From: Spirochaetes bacterium ADurb.Bin110
Lineage (GTDB): Bacteria > Spirochaetota > Spirochaetia > Treponematales > Rectinemataceae
Assembly: GCA_002070755.1 (NCBI GenBank)
Contig: MWDY01000260.1
Coordinates: forward strand, 1 to 5,454
Length of the DNA: 5,454 nucleotides
Direction: 5' to 3'
Part shown: piece by piece, positions 5,180-5,454 of the stretch
Numbering within the stretch: position 1 is the first letter of the stretch
Layout of the letters: each line of letters begins with the position of its first letter
The notes under the pieces: model-generated
Told to the model about the DNA's origin: nothing
Database searches by the model: none
What the model saw: the letters and a program-made list of their open reading frames with translations, nothing else
Program-made: the position numbers and the translations under genes

Positions 5180-5454
5180 GGTACATACTCAGCTTTTCTC
5201 TTAAGAGGAGTTGAGAAACTCCTAAGCCATAGCCTTCTTTCAAGAATCGACAATCCTATTCTGCTTAGGAATGCACGCTCTTTGAACTGTGATTCTCTAG
5301 CCTTGCAAATCGCATTTCTTTCAATACCAGCTACTTCAGCATGCGTCAGAAAGATATGCTTAGCAATCCTGTAATGTTTTTCATAATTGTGCCAGCCTAA
5401 GTATACGACAAGGCGATTCAGCATATTCGCGACATTCCTGGGAAAGCACACTGT
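5161..5454 (-). CDS. C-terminal part of a DDE transposase-like protein, cut by right window edge
   Basis: The minus-strand frame is open from the window edge (5454) to TGA at 5163-5161, giving 97 codons. The GTG at 5451 reads as an internal valine (...TVCFPRN) and not as a start. The pattern TVCFPRN, then about ten residues, then VVYLGWHNYEKHYRI resembles the end of DDE-type transposase catalytic domains, where a (T)xCF segment is followed by an aromatic helix and a YYN/WHNY-x-x-x-(R/H) motif. The remainder is basic (KARESQFKERAF, RRLWLRSF) and ends in KRKAEYVPFYAYA. The catalytic D, D and E residues would lie outside the window, so the call rests on one short motif. It converges on proS with 53 bp between stops. 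It may belong to an intact insertion sequence or a remnant; no terminal inverted repeat could be identified. Confidence 0.5.
   Translation of the reverse strand, partial: TVCFPRNVANMLNRLVVYLGWHNYEKHYRIAKHIFLTHAEVAGIERNAICKARESQFKERAFLSRIGLSILERRLWLRSFSTPLKRKAEYVPFYAYA

Overview
The window looks like bacterial chromosome of moderate GC (mid-40s percent by eye). It holds four complete or near-complete genes, one tRNA gene, and two genes cut by the window edges. The best taxonomic hint is the prolyl-tRNA synthetase, which is the compact archaeal/eukaryote-like form with a C-terminal zinc module. Spirochaetes, some clostridia, mycoplasmas and Deinococcus use this form. A spirochaete is my preferred guess, but it is an inference and not shown by the sequence.

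Layout from left to right: (1) 1-375, minus strand, the first 125 codons of an unrecognised soluble protein running off the left edge. (2) 376-490, a divergent intergenic region with a perfect 12-bp palindrome overlapping a TTGACA box. (3) 491-1726, plus strand, an MFS efflux-type transporter. (4) 1845-1916, minus strand, tRNA-Val(CAC) with its own strong promoter, a leader and trailer that are perfectly complementary, and a U-tract. (5) 1990-2643, plus strand, a CTP-dependent polyprenol/phytol kinase-like membrane protein, probably starting at TTG. (6) 2732-3559, minus strand, an eight-helix membrane protein of unknown function starting at GTG. (7) 3560-3649, a divergent promoter region with a symmetric -10 box. 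(8) 3650-5107, plus strand, proS. (9) 5161-5454, minus strand, the C-terminal end of what looks like a DDE transposase, running off the right edge.

The genes do not form one operon. Strands alternate almost gene by gene and each gene seems to have its own promoter. No shared pathway is evident: the proteins cover transport, lipid-carrier phosphorylation, an unknown membrane function and translation. The two edge fragments are real open frames that a scan for complete ORFs misses or misplaces.

I see no CRISPR array, toxin-antitoxin pair, phage gene cluster or clear new defence system. The most interesting items are the self-paired tRNA-Val transcription unit, the symmetric promoter between the membrane protein and proS, and the two unrecognised proteins.
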